64,000 nt of DNA from assembly GCA_002493905.1 (NCBI GenBank), contig DLAJ01000007.1:226803-290802 (forward strand). Reading direction: 5' to 3'. Source of the DNA: Lachnospiraceae bacterium UBA7050. Lineage in GTDB: Bacteria; Bacillota; Clostridia; Lachnospirales; Lachnospiraceae. This document shows, in pieces, positions 8,498 to 17,171 of this stretch (within the stretch, counting starts at the first letter, position 1; every line of letters starts with the position of its first letter). Made by a program: the position numbers and the translations under genes. The notes below the pieces were generated by a model. It searched no databases. It was not told the DNA's origin and saw only the letters and a list, made by a program, of their open reading frames with translations.

Positions 8498-11146
8498 TTA
8501 CCTTATATGACTCTCATAGGTATCCCTCAGGCTCATCATCTTCAGCCGTGTCTGCACATCTTCTGCGTCCTGGAAGCCGCCGCGCAGAATGTCTTTTTTG
8601 TCCAGTGTGATGACGCGCGGTTCTGAGCCCGTAATACCGATACAGTTATCCGAAAAAATCACATCCGCATCATCGAAATCAAGCGTCACAAACGGCGTAA
8701 AAGCATCCGCGGTCAATGCGATCTCATAGGCGGTTCCGTCGGCACGCTCTGTGACCTCCGCCTTTACGGCAGCTTCAGGCAGGCGCATGTACTTATAGGG
8801 CAGAAGCACCTCATACTCAACCTGTCTGATCTCACGCCTCTTCTCATCCGTAATGGTAAACACCGCCTCCACAAACACGTCCTCGCGCGCATGACGCAGC
8901 GCAGCGTCCACCCTCTTTTCGGGCGGCCTGCTTGTGCGGATTTCCTGCAGCAGGAAATCTTCATAATCCTCTTTCAGCAGACAGCACGCGGTAAACGGCT
9001 CTAACACAGCCTCCGCCTGCACCGTCTTTAGCACCTCAAAGGCCATTGTCTTTAATGACATCTGCACCTTTACCGAAACCCGTTCCGGCGACTCATTCTG
9101 GCAGTGTGCCTCGACCGGACAGGAATCACCGGCTCCTGCCGCCCGGACAATCGAACCGACCGCAGGCGCATAAAAGCGTGCCGCCATATAGTGCAGCGGT
9201 TTCCATCGTCCAAAATAGTCGATGCTCGACCACGACGCAACCGGCCAGTTGTCGTTGATCTGCCAATAGAGCGTTCCCATGCAGCGCCCGCGGTTTCTGC
9301 GCCAGTGCTCGACGCCGCTCTTGACCGCAACGGCCTGTAAAATCTGCGTCACATAAAGCAGACTGTTAAAATCCTTCGGATATCGGAAGTTCTCAGAAAG
9401 ATAATAGAGCATCTTTCCGTTTGCAGCATCGTTTTTCTGATGGTCCTCCATCACGCGTGAAAAAATGTTGCGGTCCTCCGGCAGCGTATAGCTTTCCACC
9501 GTTTTATAGCTCGGAAATGACTGGAATCCGAATTCGGAACAGAATCTGAAAAAATGATTCTGATAATCAGAAAACGGAAGCTGCCCATGCCATACTGCCC
9601 AATAATGCGTATCTCCGCGGTCTGCATCATCCGGGTTGTCAAAGCTTCCCCCTGAGGACGGCGAAGAGTGCCAGTAAAAGGTCGTATCGTCCGCCTCGCG
9701 CAAAGCTTTCGGCAGAATATACTCAAACATCTTGATATAGTCGGCGCGTGCATAGGGCGTTTCGAGCTGAAAATCGGGCCAGTGCGCCCAGCCGGATTCC
9801 ATTTCGTTATTGCCGCACCACAACCCGAGTGATGCATGATGGCGAAGGCGCGTCACATTGTCATGCGTCTCGGCTATGATATTCTGTTCCAGCTCCTCCG
9901 TCAGTTCGTAGACATTGCAGGCGTACATCAGGTCCTGCCATACAATGAGTCCGTAACGGTCGCAGAGCTCATAGAAGTTATCCGAGGGATAATAACCGCC
10001 GCCCCACACGCGGATGGTATTATAATTTGCCCGCTTCGCACTGCTAAGCAGCATATCGATACGCTGTTTTGTAATGCGGGAGTACAGACAGTCCTCCGGG
10101 ATATAGTTTGCGCCCTTCGAGAACAGCTTTACCCCGTTTACCTGAAAACAAAATTCGGAACCCCATTCGTCCTCGTCCTGCGATACGGTAAGCGTGCGCA
10201 GGCCAATCGTATAATCCCTCTCGTCAATCGGCTCTGTTTTGATAATCTGAAGCGCCGCCGCCCCGCCTGCAGCCTCTCCCGCCGGTTTTAAGCCGACATG
10301 CAGGCAGTACAGATTCTGGTCTCCCAAACCGTTCGGCCACCAAAGCCTCGGCTTTTCGACCGTAAGCTCCATGTCAAGACGGTCCGTGCCCGCCATAACC
10401 ATCGCCGTCTTTGCAAGCACTTCAGTCGCCGGAAGCTTCTGCCCGTTAAAATAGGAAGGCGCAAGCGTCACCGACACCTTATAATTCTTTTCTTCCAGAA
10501 TTTCCAGCGCCGTCTCAACGCAGAGCGTTACCGCGCCGCCCTCATGCCGCTGACGGATCTTCACGTCGGCAATGCGCGCGCCGCTGTAGCAGACCAGCTC
10601 AATATCCCGCCAGATGCCGGCGTCAGGAAGCTGTGCGCCCCAATCCCATCCAAACATGGAATGCGCCTTGCGCAGATACTGGTTTCCACGCATGCTGCCC
10701 GACGGAATATATCCGATCTCTTTTCCCTTTTCACACCGGTAGTCCTCTATGTAACGGAGCGTTGAAAAAAATACAATCCGTATCTCGTTTTCTCCCTCAT
10801 GCAGCAGTTGTTTCACAGAAAACCGATATGTTCTGTGCATATCCGAGGTCTTTGCAACGCCCGTTCCATTCACAAATACTTCCGCCAGCGTATCCAGGCC
10901 ATGGCATACCAGTTCTATTTTTTCATGGGAAAGCTGCTTCGCGCTGATCGTAAAGCTCCGGATAAATTCATAATCATTCCAAAACAACTCCCTCATGCGG
11001 TACTCGTTGTCTCTAAAAAACGGATCGTCAACTGCCCCCGCATCCAAAAGTGCAGATAATACGGAACCCGGCACTGCCGCCGGATATTCTTCCGAGTCTC
11101 CCGCCCGGCGCATACGCCATGTACCGTTTAACGTTTCTCTGATCAT
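8498..11146 (-). CDS. GH2 beta-mannosidase
   Basis: Releases mannose from the non-reducing end of manno-oligosaccharides in the cytoplasm. 882 residues, with an N-terminal jelly-roll domain, an Ig-like domain, the barrel and C-terminal beta domains typical of GH2 mannosidases. The acid/base Glu448 is in GLWCGNNEME and the nucleophile Glu538 in FCSEFGFQS. VWGGGYY and IVWQDLMYAC are mannosidase-type GH2 motifs rather than beta-galactosidase ones. The start at 11146 uses a modest AGGGA; upstream codons lack any site. It is the first gene of the mannan operon and gives a hydrolytic route parallel to the epimerase/phosphorylase route. Confidence 0.92.
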   Translation of the reverse strand: MIRETLNGTWRMRRAGDSEEYPAAVPGSVLSALLDAGAVDDPFFRDNEYRMRELFWNDYEFIRSFTISAKQLSHEKIELVCHGLDTLAEVFVNGTGVAKTSDMHRTYRFSVKQLLHEGENEIRIVFFSTLRYIEDYRCEKGKEIGYIPSGSMRGNQYLRKAHSMFGWDWGAQLPDAGIWRDIELVCYSGARIADVKIRQRHEGGAVTLCVETALEILEEKNYKVSVTLAPSYFNGQKLPATEVLAKTAMVMAGTDRLDMELTVEKPRLWWPNGLGDQNLYCLHVGLKPAGEAAGGAAALQIIKTEPIDERDYTIGLRTLTVSQDEDEWGSEFCFQVNGVKLFSKGANYIPEDCLYSRITKQRIDMLLSSAKRANYNTIRVWGGGYYPSDNFYELCDRYGLIVWQDLMYACNVYELTEELEQNIIAETHDNVTRLRHHASLGLWCGNNEMESGWAHWPDFQLETPYARADYIKMFEYILPKALREADDTTFYWHSSPSSGGSFDNPDDADRGDTHYWAVWHGQLPFSDYQNHFFRFCSEFGFQSFPSYKTVESYTLPEDRNIFSRVMEDHQKNDAANGKMLYYLSENFRYPKDFNSLLYVTQILQAVAVKSGVEHWRRNRGRCMGTLYWQINDNWPVASWSSIDYFGRWKPLHYMAARFYAPAVGSIVRAAGAGDSCPVEAHCQNESPERVSVKVQMSLKTMAFEVLKTVQAEAVLEPFTACCLLKEDYEDFLLQEIRTSRPPEKRVDAALRHAREDVFVEAVFTITDEKRREIRQVEYEVLLPYKYMRLPEAAVKAEVTERADGTAYEIALTADAFTPFVTLDFDDADVIFSDNCIGITGSEPRVITLDKKDILRGGFQDAEDVQTRLKMMSLRDTYESHIR

Positions 11147-11221
11147 GATTGTCCCTTTCTGCCTGTTGATTGATACCAAAAATATGTTCTGTCAGACGGC
11201 CTCTTTATGACCGCTAGTTTC

Positions 11222-11250
11222 ATTATACACATTATTCCAGAAAAGCGAAC
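11222..11250 (-). promoter_or_regulatory. Candidate promoter of the mannan operon
   Basis: On the minus strand a perfect TATAAT (11222-11227) lies about 75 bp upstream of the GH2 start, with only a weak -35 (TTCGCT) at about the right distance. It overlaps the 3' end of the Nudix gene. The weak -35 would fit an activated or regulated promoter. Confidence 0.4.
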
Positions 11251-11843
11251 GGAAATTTTGCATCTGAATGAATAAATTGTATCAGCAGATATGCGCACCG
11301 CAGAGAAACCCGCTCTTCACGAAGAATCCTCTTTGCTTCGGCGCGGTCCGCAAACAACACCTGAATGGATTCGGTTGCCTCCTTGAAATCCGTCCGCGGT
11401 ATACCCGAAGCATAGCCGAACACAGCCTGCGAGCTCTCGTCCGTCATGCCAGCACCCAGAAAAAACGCCCTGCGGTACGACGAATCCCCGCCCTCATAGA
11501 CCGTAAACGTAAGTCCCGTCTCCTCCTTCATCTCACGCACCGCTGCCTGCGCAGCCGTCTCTTCCCCGTCGATCAGTCCTGCCGGAAGCTCATAAAGCCA
11601 TGCGTCAATCGGATAGCGGTACTGCCGTATGAGCACAAGTTTATCGGGCTCCTCCTTTAAGACAGGATAAATGACAATTCCCTCCGCATGTGCATCATGC
11701 GTACGCGCCTTAATCTGATCGGTATCGTTACGGCTCGCAAAATAATACGAAAATGGCTGCCCGCTTTCTGTAAGCGCATCCATCTCATATAAATTCAAAA
11801 ACCGGTTCTCCGTCTGTTTGCGAATGTCAGTATATCGTTTCAT
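11232..11843 (-). CDS. Nudix hydrolase, ADP-ribose pyrophosphatase type
   Basis: Hydrolyses nucleoside diphosphate derivatives, probably ADP-ribose or an NDP-sugar. 203 residues. The complete Nudix box runs from GLIDGEE through REMKEETGL at about 93-115 with all metal-binding Glu residues present, after the LIRQYRYPIDAWLYELPAG segment typical of ADP-ribose pyrophosphatases. The ATG at 11843 follows GGGAGG. It is probably transcribed alone, just upstream of the mannan operon; a role in sugar-nucleotide clean-up is only inferred. Confidence 0.85.
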   Translation of the reverse strand: MKRYTDIRKQTENRFLNLYEMDALTESGQPFSYYFASRNDTDQIKARTHDAHAEGIVIYPVLKEEPDKLVLIRQYRYPIDAWLYELPAGLIDGEETAAQAAVREMKEETGLTFTVYEGGDSSYRRAFFLGAGMTDESSQAVFGYASGIPRTDFKEATESIQVLFADRAEAKRILREERVSLRCAYLLIQFIHSDAKFPFAFLE

Positions 11844-12005
11844 CTGTTCCTCCCGCTGTATCTGTATAGAATGGTTTCCGCTTCTGCCTTTTTGTGCATA
11901 TCCACCATTTCTCCATATATTCCCGATTTTAGCGAATACTACTCCCCGTTCTTTATCTACTCATACTATATAATAATACCAAAATGTATACAAATGAGGG
12001 TTATT

Positions 12006-12332
12006 ATGAATGACTTTTGTTACCAAAAAGAATTTTGCAGCCGCCTGTCCCAGCTTAGAATGAACATGGGCGTCTCTGCGCGGGATATGAGTCTGAGCCT
12101 CGGCCTAAGCGAAGGTTACGTCAATAAACTGGAAAACGGGAAAACACTTCCCAGCATGAAAACTTTTTTTACAATCTGCGATTACTTTGAGATCACACCG
12201 CAGGAATTTTTTGATACCGGTGCCGCGTTTCCACTCGAAATCAAAGTTGCCGTTCAGGAATTGAGCAAAATGAGCATGGTGCAGTTAGAGCGTCTGGTTG
12301 GCATTATGAAAGATATGAACCATGGAAAATAA
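12006..12332 (+). CDS. XRE-family HTH transcriptional regulator
   Basis: A 108-residue DNA-binding protein. An HTH_3 domain spans about residues 8-65, with GVSARDMSLSLGLSEGYVNKLENG forming the helix-turn-helix; a short helical tail (VAVQELSKMSMVQLERLVGIM) may dimerise. I chose the ATG at 12006 after GAGGG; an in-frame ATG 12 bases earlier lacks spacing for a site. A TATAAT box at 11969-11974 and a TGTATACA palindrome at 11985-11992 lie just upstream and could be promoter and operator. It is a lone plus-strand gene. Its target is unknown. Confidence 0.8.
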   Translation: MNDFCYQKEFCSRLSQLRMNMGVSARDMSLSLGLSEGYVNKLENGKTLPSMKTFFTICDYFEITPQEFFDTGAAFPLEIKVAVQELSKMSMVQLERLVGIMKDMNHGK

Positions 12333-12390
12333 ACGCTTTTTTGTGCCCACCCCGCCAGGCTGTATCGCGGACATATACCCCTGCGCAATG

Positions 12391-12465
12391 CAAAAAAGAG
12401 GATTCGCCGCAAGAGATTCTTCCATTATTACAGAATTTCTCTTCGTAAAATCCTCTTTTTTTGCG
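12391..12465. terminator. Bidirectional terminator between converging regulator genes
   Basis: Long inverted repeat: AAAAAAGAGGATT pairs with AATCCTCTTTTTTT, giving T-tracts on both strands. It separates the XRE gene (+) from the BlaI-type gene (-). Confidence 0.75.
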
Positions 12466-12575
12466 CGAAAGCTCCCCTATGTACGACCTCTTCTTACCCG
12501 TCCACAGCCTCGGGAACCTTTCTCCGCTTCCAACAGTGCAAACTCCTCAGCATCCATAGATGATTGTCTTATCAA

Positions 12576-12956
12576 TCAAAGCTTATTGACCAATTCTTTG
12601 ATGATCTCAATCTCGTCGCTGCGCAGCGGCCTTTTATCATTCAGAGCGCATAACAATTCTCCTGCGTTATTGTTGCCCCAAAACTCAACGCAGTGTTTAA
12701 TCATTCTGTCACCGTAATCCTTCGCGCTCACTAACGGCTGATAGAAGAACGTCCGCCCGCTGCGATAGGAAGTCAGGAAATTTTTTCTAACCAGTCTCGC
12801 CAGAAAAGTCGACACGGTCTGCGGCTTCCACGCCTTACCAAAACGCTCATTCACGCCTTTTACGATATCCGGCAGCGTCAGCTCCTCTTCGGATTCCCAA
12901 ATAATCTTCATTACCAACTGTTCGCATTCTGTCAGATTTGTCTTGTCTTTACTCAT
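12576..12956 (-). CDS. BlaI/MecI-family transcriptional repressor
   Basis: 126-residue penicillinase-repressor-type protein. A winged helix spans about residues 5-75 (LTECEQLVMKIIWESEEELT, then TVSTFLARLVRKNFLTSYRSG) with a C-terminal dimerisation helix. BlaI proteins block beta-lactamase, mecA or copper genes until a BlaR-type protease cleaves them. No BlaR/MecR sensor or beta-lactamase lies adjacent here, so the trigger must act in trans or the target lies elsewhere. The ATG at 12956 has GAGAGAAG upstream. Confidence 0.85.
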   Translation of the reverse strand: MSKDKTNLTECEQLVMKIIWESEEELTLPDIVKGVNERFGKAWKPQTVSTFLARLVRKNFLTSYRSGRTFFYQPLVSAKDYGDRMIKHCVEFWGNNNAGELLCALNDKRPLRSDEIEIIKELVNKL

Positions 12957-13080
12957 CTTCTCTCTCCTTCTGTCTCATAAGCCGGGCAAGCCGCCTCGTT
13001 TTTTTCCGCCAATACCCCGTACCACAGACATCATGACCGCCGTAACGCATGGGATACCCGCATATTTTCGTTTCCTTTAT

Positions 13081-13109
13081 GATAATAGAGATAAACCTCT
13101 CTATTTATC
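13081..13109. repeat. Inverted repeat between gatD-like and BlaI-type genes
   Basis: GATAATAGAGA and TCTCTATTTATC face each other across 6 bases. It could end the murT operon (no T-tract) or be an operator for the BlaI-type gene 125 bp downstream; BlaI sites are dyads. Confidence 0.45.
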
Positions 13110-13116
13110 AACTTAC

Positions 13117-13866
13117 CTAAAGCAGTACGAACTCGGTAGATTCATACTGTTTCACACGCTCTTCATAGGCATCACGCATTGCACTCTCATAAACCAAGTG
13201 TGGTTCTGCCGCTCCGAGCTGTTTCTGAATATATAATGCAAAATCCGGGTTCAGGATCAGAATCGGTCCAATTGTATAAGTTCCCAGAAAGCGATTCCTC
13301 CGGACCCCCTCATACCTGCTCTCGCGGTTGAGTCCATCCCCCTTCGTGACCTCATACAGAAACTCTGTATGGTTGTCGCCGTAGCTTAAAGTAAACTGGC
13401 TCTTAAAGCCGACAAGTGTCATGTTTTCAAACCGTCCCATGACCGCACTGTTATAGCGGTGAAACATATCCCGTTTTGCCGTATAATGGAACAATCCAAG
13501 TCCCTCAATGCGGCTTCCATCCTCATTTTCAATTGCATCCCAGAAAACCTCGATGGCATTTCCCGTGATCAAAAAAAGGACGTTTTCCCTGATCATTTCT
13601 TCGATACGCGCACGGTACGGTTTCAGTTTCTCTATGACAAGCTCCTGTCCGCGCTCCGTCATCGGCCCCATGTAGATCATATCGGGGGTCTGCTCCGCAA
13701 AATACGGTTCGACGCTCAGCGTATCTTCCACATACCGGGCATCCGGCATGCAGAGTTTCAAATATCGGATATTGGCATGATCTCCATAAAGATTTGCGAT
13801 CTCCGGAAACAGGGTCTCCACAACAACGTCTTTTTTCTCTTTCACATCAGACATTGTCAGACTCAC
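13117..13866 (-). CDS. GatD-like class-I glutamine amidotransferase subunit lacking catalytic Cys and His (partner of MurT)
   Basis: GatD normally hydrolyses glutamine and hands ammonia to MurT to amidate the D-Glu of lipid II. 249 residues align along the family: LYGDHANIRYLKL, the EGLG stretch and GTYTIGPILILNP. At the nucleophile elbow, where GatD has ICGGYQ, this protein reads ITGNAI, so Cys becomes Thr at about 101. Where GatD has GTYLHGP, it reads GTYTIGP, so His becomes Ile at about 199. Glutaminase activity is therefore not expected. It starts with GTG overlapping the murT stop (GTGA), so the two are translationally coupled. It may be a structural subunit, or MurT may use free ammonia. 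The family call is firm; the loss of activity is inferred. Confidence 0.8.
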   Translation of the reverse strand: MSLTMSDVKEKKDVVVETLFPEIANLYGDHANIRYLKLCMPDARYVEDTLSVEPYFAEQTPDMIYMGPMTERGQELVIEKLKPYRARIEEMIRENVLFLITGNAIEVFWDAIENEDGSRIEGLGLFHYTAKRDMFHRYNSAVMGRFENMTLVGFKSQFTLSYGDNHTEFLYEVTKGDGLNRESRYEGVRRNRFLGTYTIGPILILNPDFALYIQKQLGAAEPHLVYESAMRDAYEERVKQYESTEFVLL

Positions 13867-15227
13867 GCTCCTCTCCTGCGGATCAATTCTTCGATTTTTT
13901 GATGCAGCTTGTGGGACAAATCCGGTTTATAGCACTGATGCAGTACAAATACCTTCTCCGTTCCGTCCAGACCAAGGTAGTCCGGCGCTTCCTCGTCCGT
14001 CATGCCAATCACAATCTTTTCTTCCGGGATTCCCGCCATCATCAGCCTGAGCTTCTGGTCCTTTGCCCGGTTACCCGGTATCACAATCCGCTTTACAAGA
14101 GGCGAATTCAGCTTCTCATAATCGCAGTCATACATCCATGTCATATTTTCCAACACTTTTTCGTCATCCAGCAAAAACAAAATCTCTTTCGTTCCCGGCT
14201 CCTTGGACAAATAGTCAAACACCACGGAACAAGCCACGGGATTGTGCTCTTTTGCCATATGATCAATCACGTCGATGCCGTTCACCGTCGTCTTGTTATA
14301 ACGCGTGTCCACAATATGAAGCTTGGAAAAACCGTCACGCAGTTCATCCGGGCTCATACCCATCTCGCGCAGCAGCGTTGTCACTGCAACCTGATTGTAA
14401 ACGTTAAAAATGCTGTCGCTGATCAATGAATAGACCTGCGCGTCTCCGCGCTCAGTCAATACCATTCTGCGCTCCTTGAAATCCACCTCCGCCTCATAAT
14501 CAGGTACGGGCGAGGCAAATCCGCAGTTTGGACAGTGCGCTTTCCCGATCTGATGGTAACGCACATAGTCGTAGTCAAGCTTTGCCGCACATTTCGGACA
14601 GATCTGACAGTCGTTGATGATATTCTGACAGGTCTTAGTATCAGTGGGCAGACGGCTGATGCTGTAATACACGCGCGGATTGTCCGGCGCAACGCCGCTG
14701 CTGATCAGGTCGTCCGCATTTAGGATCAGCTTCGTCTCAGGCTGCATATATGCTGATATGATTCCTGCAATATACTCCGCATGCGCATTCCGGATGATCG
14801 AATCGCGGAACAGATTCGTACACACCACATAATCCGGTTTTATGAACGGATAAATATGCATGGAGCTGCGCTCATCAACCTCAATGACGCCCCATTCGGT
14901 CTTAGACCGGCCTCCAAGCGTCGCATTCACAAGAAATGCACATGCCACACCCGCCTTCGTATTAGAGCCCTTCCGGTTATTTGTTGTCCGGATGCCCTCC
15001 GCTTCCAGCAGATCAACCAAAAGATTCGACACCGTCGTCTTACCGTTGGTGCCCGTCACACCGATCAGGTTCTTCGGGCGTCCAACCTGTCCCATAAAAT
15101 CGGGGCAGATCTGAAGCGCCAGCTTCCCCGGAAAAAACGTTGCGTTCATACCGAGCAGTCTCTGTGTTGCGTATGCAAGCTTTCCGACAAACATGGCTGC
15201 ATAAAATCTTGCCGTTCTCTTTGCCAT
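13863..15227 (-). CDS. murT: Lipid II isoglutaminyl synthase, Mur-ligase-like subunit MurT
   Basis: ATP-dependent amidating subunit of the peptidoglycan MurT/GatD complex, cytoplasmic. 454 residues. The Mur-ligase P-loop GVTGTNGKTT is at about 56-65. A zinc ribbon with two Cys pairs (ICPKCAAK and HCPNCGF) is inserted in the middle domain, as in known MurT proteins. The C-terminal DUF1727 domain follows, with WMYDCDYE where other MurT proteins have a similar aromatic/acidic stretch. The start at 15227 has GGGAGGAG 6 bases upstream; about 35 upstream codons are discarded. It overlaps the gatD-like gene by 4 bases. Confidence 0.88.
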   Translation of the reverse strand: MAKRTARFYAAMFVGKLAYATQRLLGMNATFFPGKLALQICPDFMGQVGRPKNLIGVTGTNGKTTVSNLLVDLLEAEGIRTTNNRKGSNTKAGVACAFLVNATLGGRSKTEWGVIEVDERSSMHIYPFIKPDYVVCTNLFRDSIIRNAHAEYIAGIISAYMQPETKLILNADDLISSGVAPDNPRVYYSISRLPTDTKTCQNIINDCQICPKCAAKLDYDYVRYHQIGKAHCPNCGFASPVPDYEAEVDFKERRMVLTERGDAQVYSLISDSIFNVYNQVAVTTLLREMGMSPDELRDGFSKLHIVDTRYNKTTVNGIDVIDHMAKEHNPVACSVVFDYLSKEPGTKEILFLLDDEKVLENMTWMYDCDYEKLNSPLVKRIVIPGNRAKDQKLRLMMAGIPEEKIVIGMTDEEAPDYLGLDGTEKVFVLHQCYKPDLSHKLHQKIEELIRRRGA

Positions 15228-15358
15228 TGCCGCTCCTCCCTGCAAAATAGACTGCTCATTTTGCACAATTTCATTCTTTATTCTACTATCTTTATCAAAA
15301 AAAAGCAATCTCCAATTTACAATTTCCGGCAAATCTTATTGAACTTTTTGTATTTTTC

Positions 15359-17056
15359 TTAAAAAACCAACCCGCGGTAGCGGTTAATGCAGGCAAACAG
15401 TTCCTGTCTGCGCGGCCTTGCCAGCGACACTAAAACCCCGCCGCGCCCAAGCAGTGCTTCCGGTCCTTCCCTTTCTAATTCCGCCTCCAATGCGTCCACA
15501 GCCTGCGCAATTGTCCGTACCCCGTTAAACTGCCTCTCCTCCAGCACTTTCAATGCATAGCCAAGCGCACGCGTCTGTTCTTCGTCCTTCAGCTGCTCAA
15601 CGCCCCTCAGCACCACGGTATTTTTCGCAAGGGATACCTCATCCTTACCGAACGTCTTAATCTTTAGACGCTCTTCTGAAAGAAGCTGTCTGTCAGGCTT
15701 CGGGCAGCGTTTTCCATCGTATGCGGGAAACGCCGTCCGCGCCGTCCCAAATACGGAAAACTGCTCCGCGGCAGCCTTTGCCTGCGCCGTGATGTCAAGC
15801 GGAACATACTCTTTCATCTGAATCACGGTATCCGCCACATGAAAATACGAACCGCTGCTGCCCGCCACAAGAATCGTTGACACGCCCTTTTGATCATACA
15901 GCCCGTTCACCCGCTCAATAAACGGCGTGATCGGCTCTTCCTCACTCTTTACAACCTCCTGCATCAGGCGGTCCCTGATCATAAAGTTCGTCGCCGATGT
16001 ATCCTCATCCATGAGCAGCAGCAGACTGCCGCTCTCAACGGCCTCCATGAGCCCTGCCGCCTGCGACGTACTCCCGCTGGCGTCCTCCGTGTAAAAATGC
16101 GCTGTATCCTTCTTATTTGGCAGATGTCTGATAAACGGCGTAATATCCACGTTTGCGATACTCCTGCCGTCCTCCGCACGCAGCTTTACCGCGCTTTCCT
16201 GCGTAATGACAAGCTCCCTGCCGTCCCCGCCGATATGATTGTAGACGCCGTCCTGAATCGCCTGTAATACCGTCGATTTCCCGTGGTAGCCTCCGCCCAC
16301 GAACAGCGTGACGCCCTCGCGGATTCCCATACCGCTCACCGCTCCCCGGTTCGGAAGTGAAAACGTTACACGCAGCGATTCGGGCGACGCGAACGGCACC
16401 GCCCCGGCAAGCGGCTTGTCCGATACACCGCTCTGCCTTGGCAGAACCGAACCGTCCGCAATGAACGCACAAAGCCCGCGCTCCGAAAGATGCTCCCGGA
16501 TATACTGCTGATCCTCGCAGAGCGCGACTGCCCCGGCAAGCGCTTTCCGGTCAATATTGGCATAGTAAAGACTTTTCCTCACACAGTCCGGCAGAATGCC
16601 AAACAGAATCTTTTCCAGTTCTCCCGCGTTGACCGAGCGGCCGTTTGCCGGGAATCCGACTTCAAAGCGCACAATGATCTGTTTTTCATCCGCCCTGCAT
16701 GCCGTGCGCTCCAAAACCTCCTGCCCGCAGCGCGATACTGCAAGCAGACCGCTCTTTCCGGAGCCCTTCGCCTGAAAACTGCCTCCCTTAATCTGCCGCG
16801 CAAATAACCGCGTCAGATGATCCTGAAAGGTAATTCTCTTATGCTTTTCTGAAAAATACTCCTTTGGAAATCCGGCTTTTACCATCGGCACATGAACCGA
16901 CACCCGCGACGGCGCCGCAAAAGGGTCTCCCTGCACATGATCAATGGAAAGCACATAGCCCCCAAACTCATATTCTCCGCGCAGCTCCTTATACGCCGGA
17001 TACCCCCGGTGGTCAATGCTGCGCAGTTTCGACTGTAATTCACTTGATGTTTTCAT
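15359..17056 (-). CDS. Predicted ATPase of the ABC class (PF09818 type)
   Basis: 565-residue cytoplasmic protein of a widespread but poorly characterised ATPase family. The Walker A GGGYHGKST is in the middle of the chain, followed by a Walker B ending LLLLMDEDTSATNFMIRD. The N-terminal region (IDHRGYPAYKELRGEYEFGG) is the family signature. No membrane segment is present and no permease is adjacent, so it is not a transporter subunit; homologues are thought to act on nucleic acids, which is not shown here. I chose the ATG at 17056 with GAGG 7 bases upstream over an in-frame GTG at 17068. A copy of the structured repeat lies just upstream. Confidence 0.8.
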   Translation of the reverse strand: MKTSSELQSKLRSIDHRGYPAYKELRGEYEFGGYVLSIDHVQGDPFAAPSRVSVHVPMVKAGFPKEYFSEKHKRITFQDHLTRLFARQIKGGSFQAKGSGKSGLLAVSRCGQEVLERTACRADEKQIIVRFEVGFPANGRSVNAGELEKILFGILPDCVRKSLYYANIDRKALAGAVALCEDQQYIREHLSERGLCAFIADGSVLPRQSGVSDKPLAGAVPFASPESLRVTFSLPNRGAVSGMGIREGVTLFVGGGYHGKSTVLQAIQDGVYNHIGGDGRELVITQESAVKLRAEDGRSIANVDITPFIRHLPNKKDTAHFYTEDASGSTSQAAGLMEAVESGSLLLLMDEDTSATNFMIRDRLMQEVVKSEEEPITPFIERVNGLYDQKGVSTILVAGSSGSYFHVADTVIQMKEYVPLDITAQAKAAAEQFSVFGTARTAFPAYDGKRCPKPDRQLLSEERLKIKTFGKDEVSLAKNTVVLRGVEQLKDEEQTRALGYALKVLEERQFNGVRTIAQAVDALEAELEREGPEALLGRGGVLVSLARPRRQELFACINRYRGLVF

Positions 17057-17085
17057 TATAAACCTCACTAATTCCCATGCATATC

Positions 17086-17171
17086 GGAGCCGTTTATTGC
17101 GATAACATGCGTTGGAAATCTCAAATTTACGGCTCCGATCAAGGCAGCCGCCTGCTCTGACTCAAATTCCC
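17086..17171 (-). repeat. Diverged copy of the structured intergenic element (copy 1)
   Basis: It aligns with the two identical copies at 25976-26115 and 38878-39017 from GTTTATTGCGATAACATGCG through GGAAAT, CGATCAAGGC and GCTCTGACTCAAATT. Its base pairing is reorganised: ATCGGAGCCGT (17083-17093) pairs with ACGGCTCCGAT (17129-17139). The stop codon of the upstream GH43 gene (17162-17164) lies inside it. Confidence 0.7.

Noticed and set aside
12576..12956. A beta-lactamase resistance operon with the BlaI-type gene
   Set aside because: No BlaR/MecR or beta-lactamase gene is adjacent on either side.
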